Source: Streptomyces sp. S3(2020)
GTDB taxonomy: Bacteria > Actinomycetota > Actinomycetes > Streptomycetales > Streptomycetaceae
Length of the DNA stretch: 64,000 nucleotides
Direction: 5' to 3'
NCBI RefSeq assembly: GCF_013044505.1
Contig: NZ_JABERD010000009.1
Location: 1 to 64,000, forward strand
Part shown: in pieces, positions 29,481 through 39,617 of the stretch
Position numbering within the stretch: the first letter of the stretch is position 1
Layout: each line of letters opens with the position of its first letter
Position numbers and translations under genes: made by a program
The notes under the pieces: model-generated
Told to the model about the DNA's origin: nothing
Database searches by the model: none
Seen by the model: the letters and a program-made list of their open reading frames with translations, nothing else

Positions 29481-30647
29481 ATGTCCGAGCACGAAGCCCG
29501 CGTTCAGGGCCACTGCGACGAGCGTTTCGCAGGGGTGCGTGTCGCGTTCGAGGAGAACTTCCGGGAGCGGGGCGAGCTGGGGGCGGCGGTCGCCGTCACG
29601 GTCGGCGGGCGGACCGTGGTGGATCTGTGGGGCGGGTGGGCGGACGCCGCCCGCACCCGGGCGTGGGAGCGGGACACGCTGGTCAATGTGTGGTCGACCT
29701 CGAAGGGGCCCGTGGCCCTGTGCGCGCACATCCTCGCCGACCGGGGGCTGCTGGACTTCGACGCGCCGGTGGCCGCGTACTGGCCCGAGTTCGCCGCGGC
29801 GGGCAAGGAGAAGGTCCTCGTACGGCATCTGCTGTCGCACCGTGCGGGGCTGTCCGGACCTCGGGAGCCGCACTCGTTGGAGCAGCTCTACGACTGGGAG
29901 CTGACGACGCGGCGGCTCGCGGCGATGGAGCCGTGGTGGGAGCCCGGCACGCGGTCGGGGTATCACGCGCTGACGTACGGGTTCCTGGTCGGCGAGGTGG
30001 TGCGACGGGTGTCGGGACTGCTGCCGGGGGCCTTCCTGGAGCGGGAGGTGACCGGGCCGCTCGGCATCGACTTCACTGTCGGGCTGCCGGAGAAGGAGTA
30101 CGGGCGCGCGGCCGAGCTGGTCCATCCGCCGGCCGCGTCGAGCAGTGAACAGGCCGCGATCTTCAGCCAGTTGGCGCCCCTCGCGCTGGCCGCGCTGGCC
30201 AACCCGCCGGCGGGGGCGGCCGAGGCGAACACACCCGGGTGGCGGGCCGCCGAGATCCCCGCCGCCAACGGCCACGGCACCGCCCGCGCCGTGTCCCAGC
30301 TGTACGGCGTCTTCGCGGGGCGGGGGACGTACGACGGCCACCGCGTCCTGTCGCCCGAGGCGGCCGAGCGGGTGCGGGAGGGGCAGGGCAGCTGTCGGGA
30401 CCTGGTGCTGGGCGCCGGTTTCGAGAGCGAGACCGAGATCGGGCTGGGGCTGTGGCTCAGCGGGGCGAACGCGTCGTACGGGCCCAATCCCCGGGCCTTC
30501 GGGCACGACGGGTTCGGCGGTTCCTGCGGGCTGGCCGACCCCGAGGCGGAGGTGTCGCTCGGTTACGTGATGAACAGGATGGGGCCTCATATCGCCGACG
30601 ATCCGCGGAAGATGGCGCTGATCGACGCGCTCTACGGCGCCCTGTGA
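29481..30647 (+). CDS. beta-lactamase-fold serine hydrolase (class VIII esterase-like)
   Basis: A 388-residue enzyme with the S72-TS-K75 active-site motif in NVWSTSKGP and a likely tyrosine in GYHALTYGFL. No signal peptide, so a cytosolic esterase rather than a secreted beta-lactamase. The C-terminal GHDGFGGSCGLADPE segment is the usual third motif region (HDG for KTG). Substrate unknown. A 15-bp repeat array starts 3 bp after the stop. Confidence 0.92.
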   Translation: MSEHEARVQGHCDERFAGVRVAFEENFRERGELGAAVAVTVGGRTVVDLWGGWADAARTRAWERDTLVNVWSTSKGPVALCAHILADRGLLDFDAPVAAYWPEFAAAGKEKVLVRHLLSHRAGLSGPREPHSLEQLYDWELTTRRLAAMEPWWEPGTRSGYHALTYGFLVGEVVRRVSGLLPGAFLEREVTGPLGIDFTVGLPEKEYGRAAELVHPPAASSSEQAAIFSQLAPLALAALANPPAGAAEANTPGWRAAEIPAANGHGTARAVSQLYGVFAGRGTYDGHRVLSPEAAERVREGQGSCRDLVLGAGFESETEIGLGLWLSGANASYGPNPRAFGHDGFGGSCGLADPEAEVSLGYVMNRMGPHIADDPRKMALIDALYGAL

Positions 30648-30650
30648 CGG

Positions 30651-30695
30651 GTGATCCGGTTTCGGGTGGTCCGGTTTCGGGTGGACCGGTTTCGG
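30651..30695. repeat. 15-bp tandem repeat, three copies
   Basis: The unit GTGGTCCGGTTTCGG occurs at 30651-30665, 30666-30680 and 30681-30695, with single-base changes. It lies between the serine hydrolase stop and the GntR operator region. Confidence 0.92.
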
Positions 30696-30722
30696 TCGAT
30701 CCCCCGGGCCGCCCTTCCCTTG

Positions 30723-30734
30723 TGGTTTAGACCA
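30723..30734. promoter_or_regulatory. GntR (HutC-type) operator
   Basis: TGGTTTAGACCA is a near-palindrome of the GGTNTAGACC class bound by HutC-type GntR regulators, including DasR. It sits 65 bp before the GntR gene, so autoregulation is likely. Confidence 0.6.
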
Positions 30735-30798
30735 ATGCTAGATCTGGTGGCGCAATGAGCCCGCACGGCTACGGCACGTCACCGACAGGAGGCGCGGC

Positions 30799-31554
30799 AT
30801 GGCCCGCACCACCACCCCGCACGAGGACCAACCCCTCTACTGGAGGATCGCCACGGAGTTGCTCGGCGAACTGCGCGACGGCACCGTCCCGCCAGGTGAA
30901 CGGCTGCCGGGCGAACGGAAGTTGGCCGAGCACTTCGAGGTCAGCAGGGAGACCGTCCGGCAGGCGCTCCAGGTGCTGCGCCGCGACGGCCTGGTCGCCA
31001 CCGACCGGCGGGGCAGCCATGCCGCGCTGCCCGCGGCGCCGGTCGAGGCCTCGTCCGCGCTCGCCTTTCCGGTCGGCGCCGACACCGCGGGCCCGGACGC
31101 GGCCGACCGGGCGAGGGTCACCTGGGAGACTCCCCCGCCGGAACACGCCGAGGCCCTGGGGCTCGCCCCGCACCGGCCGACCTTGATGCACCGCTACGAG
31201 TCGGGCCGGCGCACCGCCGTGACCTCCTTCTCCGCCGTGGCACTCGCCGAGGTCGAGGAGCTGGCCCGGTATCGCGGGCGGGCCGACGGCAGCGCGTCGG
31301 CGCAGCTGCGGCGGGCCTACGACTGGATGCGCAAGGCGGGCCTGACCCTGCACCACCGCGACTCCATCACCCCGCTCGCGGACACCCCCGCGGTCCGGGT
31401 CACCCGCCGGGTGCACGACCAGTACGCCCGCCCCCTGGAGATCACCGACCTCGTACTGGACGCCCGACAGGAGGCACTCGTCTACGAGTTCACGCTGCCG
31501 GCCGACGGAAGTACAGCTGCACGACGGAGCCCCTCGGGTCCAGGTCCTCGCTGA
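30799..31554 (+). CDS. GntR family (HutC/UTRA) regulator
   Basis: A 251-residue regulator. The winged helix is at 12-78 (GERLPGERKLAEHFEVSRETVRQALQVLRRDGLV), followed by a UTRA ligand domain at about 95-240. The effector is unknown. The last 65 bp overlap the convergent MEDS-kinase gene on the opposite strand; the terminal GPGPR tail is the overlapping part. Confidence 0.92.
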   Translation: MARTTTPHEDQPLYWRIATELLGELRDGTVPPGERLPGERKLAEHFEVSRETVRQALQVLRRDGLVATDRRGSHAALPAAPVEASSALAFPVGADTAGPDAADRARVTWETPPPEHAEALGLAPHRPTLMHRYESGRRTAVTSFSAVALAEVEELARYRGRADGSASAQLRRAYDWMRKAGLTLHHRDSITPLADTPAVRVTRRVHDQYARPLEITDLVLDARQEALVYEFTLPADGSTAARRSPSGPGPR

Positions 31555-32422
31555 CCAGGTCCGTCAACTGCCGTACGAGCCACATCCCGTGACCGCCCGG
31601 GGCCCGGATCCCGGGCGGCAGATGGCCGGGGAAGAGCGGTCGGGGCGCCGAGGTGTGCGCCCCGTCGTCCCGGATCTCGCAGATGACGTACTCGGGGTCG
31701 CTGCGCAGTCGTACGACGCCCCGTCCGCCGCCGTAGCGCAGGGAGTTCACGACGGTCTCGTGCACCGCCGCCACCAGGTCGTACGTCCGCTGCTCCGGCA
31801 GACCGACGCGACGCGCGTACGCGGCGAGGCCCTGGCGTACGGCCGCCGAGCCTCCACGGGCGAAGGGGATGTCGTCCGGACCGGCGGGCAGACGGCCGGG
31901 CCGCCGCGCGTCGCACTCCGCACCGAACTCCGCGGGGTCGGTGAAGTCGGCTGCCGCGTCGATGAGTTCGGGGTGGGTGCGGGCCGCGGTGCGGGCGATG
32001 TCGGCGGGCAGCGCGCGGGTGTCGTACGGGCAGAGGATCCAGTGGCCCGTGCCGGCGAAGACGACGTTCAGGAGGGACTCGTAGCGGATCCACTCCCAGG
32101 TCTCGAAGGCGCCCCGGCCCGCCCAGACGGGCTCGCCGACGACCCGCACGCGGCGGTCGGCGCCGCGCCGGTCGCAGTAGTCGCGGTAGCGGCCCAGGGT
32201 GCGGGACGGGTAGTCGTACCAGTCGTGGGCGTCGACGAACTCGACCTCGCGGGAGCGGTCGCCGAGCACCTCGCCGAGCAGGGTGAGGTTGTGCGGGCCC
32301 ACCACCACGAGGACGGCGTCGCCGACGTCGAGGCCCTCGGTGACGAAGTCGGCCGTGCCGGCGAGGAACTCGGCGTCGGAGCCGTAGCGGAGTGCCTGAT
32401 GGACGAAGCCGGGGCGGGTCAC
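31490..32422 (-). CDS. MEDS-domain anti-sigma/regulatory kinase (HATPase)
   Basis: A 310-residue protein. The N-terminal MEDS sensor domain spans about 1-170 ([35 protein letters not shown]). The C-terminal RsbW-like HATPase spans about 200-305, with the N-box [16 protein letters not shown] and [13 protein letters not shown]. It is expected to bind or phosphorylate partner-switch proteins. The start GTG at 32422 overlaps the stop of the MEDS-STAS gene as GTGA, so the two proteins are made together. Confidence 0.9.
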   Translation of the reverse strand: MTRPGFVHQALRYGSDAEFLAGTADFVTEGLDVGDAVLVVVGPHNLTLLGEVLGDRSREVEFVDAHDWYDYPSRTLGRYRDYCDRRGADRRVRVVGEPVWAGRGAFETWEWIRYESLLNVVFAGTGHWILCPYDTRALPADIARTAARTHPELIDAAADFTDPAEFGAECDARRPGRLPAGPDDIPFARGGSAAVRQGLAAYARRVGLPEQRTYDLVAAVHETVVNSLRYGGGRGVVRLRSDPEYVICEIRDDGAHTSAPRPLFPGHLPPGIRAPGGHGMWLVRQLTDLVSEDLDPRGSVVQLYFRRPAA

Positions 32423-33297
32423 GGCGTGTCTCCGTCCGGCTCGAAGAGCAGGCCGGGGACGCGGTCCCAGCCGGTCACCCGCATCACCCGCTGGATGTGC
32501 GGGGCGACTCCCGACAGGACGAGGACGCCGTCCGCGGCGGAGAGGGCGAGCGCGGAGAAGACCAGCAGGCGCAGCGCGCCGACGTCGATGAAGTGCAGTT
32601 CGCTCAGGTCGAGTCGGATGCGGGCGCCGCTCGCGGGGCGGGCCCGCTCCGCGCGCAGGGCGCGGGCCACGGCGGTGACGTTGGTGTCGTCCACCTCTCC
32701 GGCGAGGGCGAGGCCGGGGGGTGCGAAGGTGCGGGTGATGGACAGCAGGTCGTCGAGCCACACATGGTCGGCGCCCACCCGGCCGTGGTGGAGCCCGGCG
32801 AGCGGGGCCAGTTCGGACTCGTCGAAGACCCGGCTGTCGTACTGGCAGATGCCGAGCACGGGCAGCGCGGCGAACACCGGGTCGAGCAGGAGTTCGCTGT
32901 CGTGCAGTGTCTTGAGCCCCTTCCCGCCCAGCGCCCGCAGGATCTCCGTGCACACCCGCAGCCCCAGGAAGCCGTCGCCGACCGCGCGCCGGGTCTCGCG
33001 GCGGATCATCTCGTCCAGGTCCCACAGCCCCTCGGGGGCGGCGAGATGGGCGTCGACGCACAGCCGGCCCGCCGCGAGCTCCTCCTCGACGCGGCAGCCG
33101 TGCGCCTCCAGGAAGGACAGGGCGACACCCGCGGGCATGTCGGCCGGCGGCAGGAGCAGTCCGCGGTGGCCGCTGGCCAGGCCGTCGAGCAGGAACGCGG
33201 CGAGGACGGTCTCCCGCTCCTCGTCCGTGTCGTAGCCGAGGAGCAGGTGGTCCCCGTGGCGCATCCGGCCCACGGTCGTCACAGCGGATACGGCCAT
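32419..33297 (-). CDS. MEDS-STAS anti-sigma-factor antagonist-like protein
   Basis: A 292-residue protein with an N-terminal MEDS sensor domain (about 10-185; [30 protein letters not shown]) and a C-terminal STAS domain (about 195-290; [23 protein letters not shown]). The residue after D in FIDVG is V, not the usual phosphorylatable Ser of SpoIIAA-like proteins, so control may be by the sensor rather than phosphorylation. GGGAGG precedes the ATG at 33297. First gene of the pair. Confidence 0.88.
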   Translation of the reverse strand: MAVSAVTTVGRMRHGDHLLLGYDTDEERETVLAAFLLDGLASGHRGLLLPPADMPAGVALSFLEAHGCRVEEELAAGRLCVDAHLAAPEGLWDLDEMIRRETRRAVGDGFLGLRVCTEILRALGGKGLKTLHDSELLLDPVFAALPVLGICQYDSRVFDESELAPLAGLHHGRVGADHVWLDDLLSITRTFAPPGLALAGEVDDTNVTAVARALRAERARPASGARIRLDLSELHFIDVGALRLLVFSALALSAADGVLVLSGVAPHIQRVMRVTGWDRVPGLLFEPDGDTP

Positions 33298-33403
33298 CGC
33301 GCGCCTCCCTCGACGGGGCGTCACCGCTTCCACGCTACGCCGGATCGCGGCACCCCGTGAGGCGTTAGGGTGACCTACCGTCGGGTTGCGGTGAGGGGGG
33401 ACG

Positions 33404-35479
33404 ATGGCGGCCTCTGTGCAGGGCGGCAGGACCGGCAACCTTCCCGCCGAGGCGAACGAGTTCATCGGTCGCAGGCTCGAACTCACCGACATAGCAGCCC
33501 TGTTGGGGACAGCGCGACTGGTGACGCTGACGGGACCCGGAGGTGTCGGCAAGTCCCGGCTCGCCCTGCGCGCCGCCCATGTCGCGAAGCCGGCCTTCCG
33601 TGGCGGCACCTGGCTGGTGGAGCTGTCGGAGCTCAGGAATCCGGACCTCCTGACCAACACGGTGGCACAGGCGACCCGGCTGACCGAGCAGACCCTGCGG
33701 CCGCTCCTGGGAGCCGTGGGCGAGCACCTCGCCGGGCCGCCGCTGCTGCTGGTCCTCGACACCTGCGAGCACGTCCTGGACGAGTGCGCGCGTGTCGTGA
33801 CGGAACTGCTCGCGCGGGTACCGGAGTTGCGGGTGCTGGCGACCAGCCGCCAGGCGCTGGGGGTACCGGGCGAGCGGCTGCTGGCGGTGACCCCGCTGCC
33901 GCTGGGCGAGGGCGACGACGCGGTGGCGCTGTTCGCGGCCCGGGCCGCGGCCGCGGTGCCGTCGTTCGCGCTCACCGAGGCCAACCGGGCGGATGTGGCG
34001 GCGGTCTGCGCCCGCCTCGACGGGATACCGCTGGCCCTGGAACTCGCCGCCGTACGGCTGCGGGGGCTCCCCCTCGACCGGCTGATGGAGGGGCTGGGCT
34101 CACGTTTCGACCTGCTGGTCTCCTCCGCCCGGCCGCGGCCGGCCAGGCATCAGACGCTGCGCACGGCCATCGGCTGGAGCCATGAGCTGTGCACGCCCCT
34201 GGAGCGGCTGCTGTGGGCCCGGCTCTCGGTGTTCGTCGGCGGCTGGGACGTGGAGGCGGCCGAGTTCGTGTGCCACGGCGGCCCGTTGAGCGCCGAGGAC
34301 GTCCTCGCGCTGCTCGTCTCGCTCAGCGAGAAGTCGATCGTGACACGGGACGGCGAGGGTGTCGCGGGCCGCTATCGGATGCTCGACACCGTGCGCTCGT
34401 TCGGCGCCGAGTGGCTGGCCGGGCTCGGCGAGGAGGAGCCGGTGCGGCGCCGCCACCGGGACTACTTCCGGTGGATCGCCCGTCAGGGCGAGGCGGAGTG
34501 GCTGGGGCCGGGCCAGCGGATGTGGGCGGAGCGGCTGACCGCGGAGCACGCCAATCTGCGGCTGGCGATCGAGGAGTGCCTGGCGGCGCCCGAGCCGGAG
34601 ACCGCGCTCGAACTCACCGGCAGCCTCTGGTACTTCTGGTTCGCCTGCGGGTTCGCGGAGGAGGGCCGGGGCTGTCTGGAGCAGGCGCTGGGCCGCGTCC
34701 CGGAGGGCGGCGGGCCCGAACACACCCTCGCCGTGTGGGCGCACCGGCTGGTCACCGTCGTACCGGACGACCTGGAGGCCGCCGAGTCGGTGAGCACCGC
34801 CTATGTGTGGCTCGCGGAGGAGCGTCATCTCCCGGTCCCCGCGCTGCCGTTGACCGGGGCGAGCCTGGCCGTGCGCGGCGAGTCGGCGCGCTCGGCGGTG
34901 CTGTACGGGAGCGGCCGGCAGGCCCCGGCGGGTGACGGCGGCGCCGAGTTCTTCCAGCTGATGACGCTCGCTCTCCAGGCGTATCTGCTGGCCGGGCAGG
35001 CCTCGTTCGAGCGCTGCGCCTCGGTCGCCGAGCGGCTGCGCCGGGAGTGCGCCGAGCGAGGCGAGCTGTGGATGCGGGCCTGGGGTGACTTCTTCGTCTC
35101 GCTCGCCGGGATCGGGCTCGGCCGGCCGGACGAGGCACTGCGGTCGGCCCGCGAGGCGCTGACCGCGAAATGGCGGGTGCACGACCGGCTCGGTGCCGCC
35201 GCGGTCGCCGATCTGCTGGTCGCCGCGCAGGCCGCCCGTGGTGAGGACGAGCTGGCCGCGCGCCTGCTGGGCGTCAGCAGGCGCCTGTGGCGCACGGCGG
35301 GGCTGCCGCAGCTGGGCAGACCCGACACCACCGTCTTCCACCGGGAGTACGAACGCCGGCTGCGCGCCTCCCTGGGCGACACCCGGTTCGCCCGAGCGGT
35401 GCGGGAGGGCGGGGAACTGGGGTCGGAGGCGGCGATCGGACTGGCGCTGGGGGGAGCCGGTACGGGCGAGGACACCTAG
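33404..35479 (+). CDS. NB-ARC/TPR ATPase (AfsR-like) without DNA-binding domain
   Basis: A 691-residue STAND-type ATPase. Walker A GPGGVGKS is at 44-51, Walker [11 protein letters not shown] near 119, and [10 protein letters not shown] follows. From about residue 290 a winged-helix-like segment and helical TPR-like repeats follow. The usual N-terminal SARP or C-terminal LuxR domain is missing. It may be a signalling partner rather than a transcription factor. It is divergent from the MEDS pair, with 106 bp between the starts. Confidence 0.85.
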   Translation: MAASVQGGRTGNLPAEANEFIGRRLELTDIAALLGTARLVTLTGPGGVGKSRLALRAAHVAKPAFRGGTWLVELSELRNPDLLTNTVAQATRLTEQTLRPLLGAVGEHLAGPPLLLVLDTCEHVLDECARVVTELLARVPELRVLATSRQALGVPGERLLAVTPLPLGEGDDAVALFAARAAAAVPSFALTEANRADVAAVCARLDGIPLALELAAVRLRGLPLDRLMEGLGSRFDLLVSSARPRPARHQTLRTAIGWSHELCTPLERLLWARLSVFVGGWDVEAAEFVCHGGPLSAEDVLALLVSLSEKSIVTRDGEGVAGRYRMLDTVRSFGAEWLAGLGEEEPVRRRHRDYFRWIARQGEAEWLGPGQRMWAERLTAEHANLRLAIEECLAAPEPETALELTGSLWYFWFACGFAEEGRGCLEQALGRVPEGGGPEHTLAVWAHRLVTVVPDDLEAAESVSTAYVWLAEERHLPVPALPLTGASLAVRGESARSAVLYGSGRQAPAGDGGAEFFQLMTLALQAYLLAGQASFERCASVAERLRRECAERGELWMRAWGDFFVSLAGIGLGRPDEALRSAREALTAKWRVHDRLGAAAVADLLVAAQAARGEDELAARLLGVSRRLWRTAGLPQLGRPDTTVFHREYERRLRASLGDTRFARAVREGGELGSEAAIGLALGGAGTGEDT

Positions 35480-35489
35480 AGGGGGGCGG

Positions 35490-36218
35490 TCAGCTGGGCC
35501 GGGGCCGGGCCACGACCATGCGGACGCGCGGACTTCCGTCGCCCCGGCTCCCGAACTCGGGCAGCGCCATCAGCTCCACGCGGAATCCGGCGCGCTCCAG
35601 TTCCCCGCGCACGTCCCCCAGCCGAAAGGCCCGGTAGTACATGACGAACGGCGGCCGCCACACCGCGTTGCGCACCCGCATCACCACGTCGAAGCCCAGC
35701 AGCATCCAGTAGCCGAGCGATCCGGGGCGGGGCGGCGCGACGACCGGGAAGGCGAAGCAGCCGTCCGGCCGCAGCACGGAACGGACCTGGCCGAAGAGCC
35801 CCGGCAGCTCGCGCGGCAGAAAGTGCCCGAAGGCCCCGAAGCTGACGACGAGATCGAAGGCGGGCCCGAAGGGCAGCGCGCGGGCGTCCGCACGGACCCA
35901 GTCGACCCGGGGCCCGGCGGGCCGCACCCGCTCGCGGGCGACGTCGAGCATGCCGGCGCTGAAGTCGACGCCGGTGACGCTCTCCCGGCACACCCGCGCG
36001 AGCACACCGACCCCCGCCCCGGTGCCGCAGCACAGGTCGAGCCCAGCGTCGAAGGGCCCGGTCCGCCGCAGCGCCCGGGCGACGGAGTCGAGCACCGGGT
36101 CCGGGGTCCTGAAGGGCGTGTGGTCGAACTTGGGGGCGAGGAGGTCGTAGCCGTGCTCCACGGAGGACAGGGCCTGGACGGCGAGTTCGCGGAGGCTCGG
36201 GCCTTCTGGGCTGAACAT
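35490..36218 (-). CDS. class I SAM-dependent methyltransferase
   Basis: A 242-residue methyltransferase. The SAM motif [16 protein letters not shown] is near residue 60, GVDFSAGML near 82, and [14 protein letters not shown] near 120. The acceptor is unknown. Convergent with the NB-ARC gene, 10 bp apart. Confidence 0.92.
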   Translation of the reverse strand: MFSPEGPSLRELAVQALSSVEHGYDLLAPKFDHTPFRTPDPVLDSVARALRRTGPFDAGLDLCCGTGAGVGVLARVCRESVTGVDFSAGMLDVARERVRPAGPRVDWVRADARALPFGPAFDLVVSFGAFGHFLPRELPGLFGQVRSVLRPDGCFAFPVVAPPRPGSLGYWMLLGFDVVMRVRNAVWRPPFVMYYRAFRLGDVRGELERAGFRVELMALPEFGSRGDGSPRVRMVVARPRPS

Positions 36219-36315
36219 CGCGTCAGCTTAGGGGAGCACCCCCATGGACACACCGCGGGCCGGGGCATAGCGTAGGCCGCGATTACTCAACTAATTGACT
36301 ATGGAGTGAGGTCGT

Positions 36316-36717
36316 ATGCGTGCTTTCCGTGAGGCCGTCGAGGCGTGGGACTTCGACGCGGTCGAGGCGCTGCTGGCGGAGGACGTCGTCTTCACGAGCC
36401 CGGTCGTCTTCAAGCCGTACCCCGGCAAGGCGATCACCGCGGCGATCCTGCGCGGCGTCTCCCGGGTCTTCGAGGACTTCCGCTACGAGCGCGAGCTCAC
36501 CGGGGCCGACGGCCGCGACCACGCTCTGGTGTTCACCGCCCGGGTGGGCGACCGCGCGCTGACGGGCTGCGACTTCATCCACGTCGACGAGAACGGTCTG
36601 ATCGACGAACTCACGGTCATGGTGCGGCCGTTGTCGGGCGCCCAGGCCCTCGCGGAGGCCATGGGCGCCCAGTTCGAGCGGATCGCGAAGGAGGCGGAGG
36701 CGGGCTCCGCCTCCTGA
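36316..36717 (+). CDS. SnoaL/NTF2-like fold protein
   Basis: A 133-residue cytosolic protein of the NTF2-like superfamily (MRAFREAVEAWDFDAVEALLAEDVVF start, then GCDFIHVDENGLIDELTVMVRP). Members are isomerases, hydrolases or ligand binders, and the function here is unknown. An imperfect palindrome TCAACTAATTGA lies at 36287-36298, close to the start, and may be an operator for a MarR-type regulator. Confidence 0.85.
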   Translation: MRAFREAVEAWDFDAVEALLAEDVVFTSPVVFKPYPGKAITAAILRGVSRVFEDFRYERELTGADGRDHALVFTARVGDRALTGCDFIHVDENGLIDELTVMVRPLSGAQALAEAMGAQFERIAKEAEAGSAS

Positions 36718-36719
36718 CG

Positions 36720-38621
36720 TCAGGCGACGGTGACGGTGAGGGCGCCCGTGTACGTCGTACCGGGGGTGAGGGCCGTCTGCACCCCGTCGACGGTCAGCGT
36801 GACCGTCTTCCCGCGCGGCGCCTTCACCGTGGCGTCGGCGGCGAGCGCCAGGGAGGTCAGGTACGACGTGCCCGTGACGGTCCACGCCGACCCGCTGTTC
36901 AGCCGTACCACCACTCCGTTGTTCACGGCGGCCTGCGCGGTGTTGGTCACGATGCCGAGCTCGTAGAAGGTGGACGCGTCGATCGTGTCGACCCGGTGCT
37001 TGGTCCGCGACGCGGTGATGACGCCCTCGACGGTGGATTCCTCGAAGGTGAGGACCATGTTCTTGCCCTTGCGCATGCCGTTGTAGAAGTCGCCCTTCAG
37101 CTTGATCGAAGTGAAGGTCGCGGCCCCGTCCGCGGTGTGCGCGGCGGTGACGTCGAAGGTGGCGTCCTTGGCCGGGTCGCCCGTCGGCTCGGTGTAGACG
37201 CCGGTGTTGAGCATCTTGCCGTCGACACGCACCGGACCCGGGTCGTCCAGCTCGATCATCTGGAGGATGATCCCGTCGCCCGGGTTGAGCCGGGTGCCCC
37301 CGGCGCCGTCGACGCTGATGGCGGTCTGCTGGCCCTTGTTGAGGAAGGTGGCCCGCTCGGAGTTGATGACGGTGCCGCCGTCGAGGGTCAGCGTGCCGGC
37401 GCCGAAGAACATGTAGCCGAAGTGCCCCGAGTTCACGACCGTGTTGCGCACCGGAAATGCCTTGAGCTCGGCGGCGGACAGCCCGAGGTCGAGCTCGGTG
37501 TTCAGCGCGGCGACGGCGGCCCGGGTACTGGCGCCGTAGTGCACCACCGCGGCCGGTCCCGCGATGATGGTCGCGTAACTGCCGACGTCGAAGCGGGAGC
37601 CGAGAACCCGGACGACGGCGTCACCGATGGCGTAGGTGCCGTATCCGTACTCCCCGGTGTTCCCGACATGGCTGTCGACCACGGTCAGCTTCAGCCCGCT
37701 GCCGCCCTCGACCGACAGGGCGCCCCAGGTCTCCGAGAACACCGTGGAGTTGAGGTAGGTGGCCTTGCTGCTCTTGCCGATGAGGTTGGTGGCCCGGACG
37801 TTGCCGTCCAGGCCCAGCATCCACGGCACGGACTGCATGTACGGGGTCTCGACGGTGGCCTGGTAGTCGGCGGGCAGCACGCCGTTGCGCGTGTGGAGGA
37901 CGGAGTTCTTGACGACGACATTGGCGCCGTCGTTCGCGATGACCGCGGTGCGGACCACGCCCTTGGTGCCGATGCGGGCCCCGTCCAACACCAGCTTGGT
38001 CGCCGCACCGTCGCCGACGACCGCGGCACCGTACCCGGCGAAGTCACAACGGCCGTTGCCGGTCAGGGAGATGGCGGTGCCGTTCAGCGTGTACGTGGCG
38101 TCCTGGACGAACACGCCGTCGAAGCACTCGCCGGTGGAGGTGATGGAGACGTTGCGGGCCGCGGCGTCGGTGACCTTGCCGCCGCGTACCGCGGTCAGTA
38201 CGGACTTGTCCCGGTCGACGCCGGCCGCGTCCACGTACAGCGCCTGCCGGAAGGGGAAGGTGAGCGTCTCGTACGTCACCGCGGTGGCCTCGGCCACCGT
38301 GAGGACGACGTCCCCCCGGTAGGTGCCGGCCTGGATCAGTGTGGCCGTGCCGCCGGTCTCGGTCAGCAGCTGGCCGGTCTCCGTGCCGTCCACGGTGAGG
38401 GAGAGGCTGTACCCGTCGGGGGCGGCGATGGTTCCGCCCTCGGCGATGGACAGTTCGCTCACGCGGGTGGTCGCGGAGAGCTCGTACGTCTCGCCGGAGC
38501 CGACCGAGATCCGCTTGCCAGAGGTCTTTGTGCCGGCGGTGGCGGAGGCGGCCGGGAGCAGGACGGCGCCGGCCGTGGCGGTACCGGCGATCAGGACCGA
38601 GCGTCGGGTCATCAACGTCAT
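36720..38621 (-). CDS. Tat-exported parallel beta-helix-like surface protein
   Basis: A 633-residue protein with a twin-arginine signal (MTRRSVLIAGTATAGAVLL, cut near residue 29). The mature part repeats short strands with Gly/Asn/Asp turns (TLNGTAISL, VVVKNSVLHTRN, LTLDGGTVINSE), typical of right-handed beta-helix proteins. No catalytic motif of pectate lyases is recognised. GGAAGG precedes the ATG at 38621. It ends 2 bp beyond the convergent NTF2-like gene. Confidence 0.82.
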   Translation of the reverse strand: MTLMTRRSVLIAGTATAGAVLLPAASATAGTKTSGKRISVGSGETYELSATTRVSELSIAEGGTIAAPDGYSLSLTVDGTETGQLLTETGGTATLIQAGTYRGDVVLTVAEATAVTYETLTFPFRQALYVDAAGVDRDKSVLTAVRGGKVTDAAARNVSITSTGECFDGVFVQDATYTLNGTAISLTGNGRCDFAGYGAAVVGDGAATKLVLDGARIGTKGVVRTAVIANDGANVVVKNSVLHTRNGVLPADYQATVETPYMQSVPWMLGLDGNVRATNLIGKSSKATYLNSTVFSETWGALSVEGGSGLKLTVVDSHVGNTGEYGYGTYAIGDAVVRVLGSRFDVGSYATIIAGPAAVVHYGASTRAAVAALNTELDLGLSAAELKAFPVRNTVVNSGHFGYMFFGAGTLTLDGGTVINSERATFLNKGQQTAISVDGAGGTRLNPGDGIILQMIELDDPGPVRVDGKMLNTGVYTEPTGDPAKDATFDVTAAHTADGAATFTSIKLKGDFYNGMRKGKNMVLTFEESTVEGVITASRTKHRVDTIDASTFYELGIVTNTAQAAVNNGVVVRLNSGSAWTVTGTSYLTSLALAADATVKAPRGKTVTLTVDGVQTALTPGTTYTGALTVTVA

Positions 38622-38759
38622 TGCGTGCCTTCCCAGGGGTGGAGTGCGCCGTCGCGCAGTGTGAGCGGCCCGCCGTCGGAGAGACCTCACGACGGCCCGG
38701 GCTTCAGGCACCATCAGGTGCGCACGAGGAGTGAATCAGCCCCGCCCACCAGGCAATAG

Positions 38760-38808
38760 GGGCCGTGCGGAGGCATTTTGGACGCCGATGCCTCGGATCG
38801 CACGGCCC
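38760..38808 (-). terminator. long hairpin terminator of the 39-43 kb catabolic operon
   Basis: The left arm 38760-38776 pairs with 38788-38794 and 38799-38808, giving a 17-bp stem with a four-base bulge and an 11-base loop. There is no U tract, as in many actinobacterial hairpin terminators. It lies 39 bp past the SDR stop, at the end of the minus operon. Confidence 0.75.
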
Positions 38809-38846
38809 ACTTCATGGCGGTCACACAGGGTGGTGACAGACACCGG

Positions 38847-39617
38847 TCATGCGGGCGCGACCATGCCCGCCGAGAGGTCGATGTCCGCTCCGCAGAGCCC
38901 CGGCATGGCCAGCATCGCCACCAGGGCCCGGGCCACTTCGTGCTCCTCCACGAGCCTGCCCAGCGCTGCCCGGGAGGCGAAGTCGTGCTCGGCCTCCTCG
39001 ACGGTGCAGCCGGTGAGTTCGGCCGTGAGCCGGAAGTTGCGGTCCATCCGTGGCCCCCTGACCGGCCCCGGGGACAGGGAGTTGACGGCGACACCGCTCG
39101 GCCCCACCTCCCCGGCCAGGGTGCGGGTGAGGCCGAGCAGCGCCATCTTGGAGGCGGTGTAGGGGGTGCGGTGGAGCAGCGGCCGTTTCCCGCTGACCGA
39201 GGCCACGTTGACGACGTCGCCCCGGCCGGCCGCGATCATCGGCGGCAGGAAGGCCCGGCACATGAGGTAGACCCCGCGCACATTGGCGGCGAAGACGTCG
39301 TCCCACTCGTCCGGTTCGATGTCGGTGAGCGGCTTGACGGGTCCGGCGACGCCGGCGTTGTTGACGAGCAACGACACGTCCTCGTCGGCGAGTTCGGCGG
39401 CCAGCCGCCGCACGGACTCCGGTTCGGAGACGTCACAGGCGGCCGTACGGGCCTCGCCGCCCTCCTTGACCACCCGTAGCGCCGCGTCCGCCAGGGCCTG
39501 CTCGTTGCGCCCGACCAGGACGACCCGGGCCCCGGAATCCGCCAGGGCCAGCGCGAACGCCCGCCCCAGCGGCCCTCCCCCGCCCGTGACGAGGGCCGTT
39601 CGCCCGCGCAGGCTCAT
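38847..39617 (-). CDS. SDR oxidoreductase of the catabolic cluster
   Basis: A 256-residue SDR (TGGGGPLG at 11-18, NNAG at 86-89, S140, Y153, K157). The ATG at 39617 overlaps the stop of the HisD-like gene as ATGA. Last gene of the minus operon with FAH hydrolase, extradiol dioxygenase and HisD-like dehydrogenase. It probably oxidises or reduces a pathway intermediate. Confidence 0.93.
   Translation of the reverse strand: MSLRGRTALVTGGGGPLGRAFALALADSGARVVLVGRNEQALADAALRVVKEGGEARTAACDVSEPESVRRLAAELADEDVSLLVNNAGVAGPVKPLTDIEPDEWDDVFAANVRGVYLMCRAFLPPMIAAGRGDVVNVASVSGKRPLLHRTPYTASKMALLGLTRTLAGEVGPSGVAVNSLSPGPVRGPRMDRNFRLTAELTGCTVEEAEHDFASRAALGRLVEEHEVARALVAMLAMPGLCGADIDLSAGMVAPA

Noticed and set aside
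29481..30647. Calling the SxxK protein an antibiotic-resistance beta-lactamase
   Set aside because: No signal peptide, and its third motif is HDG, which fits class VIII esterases better.
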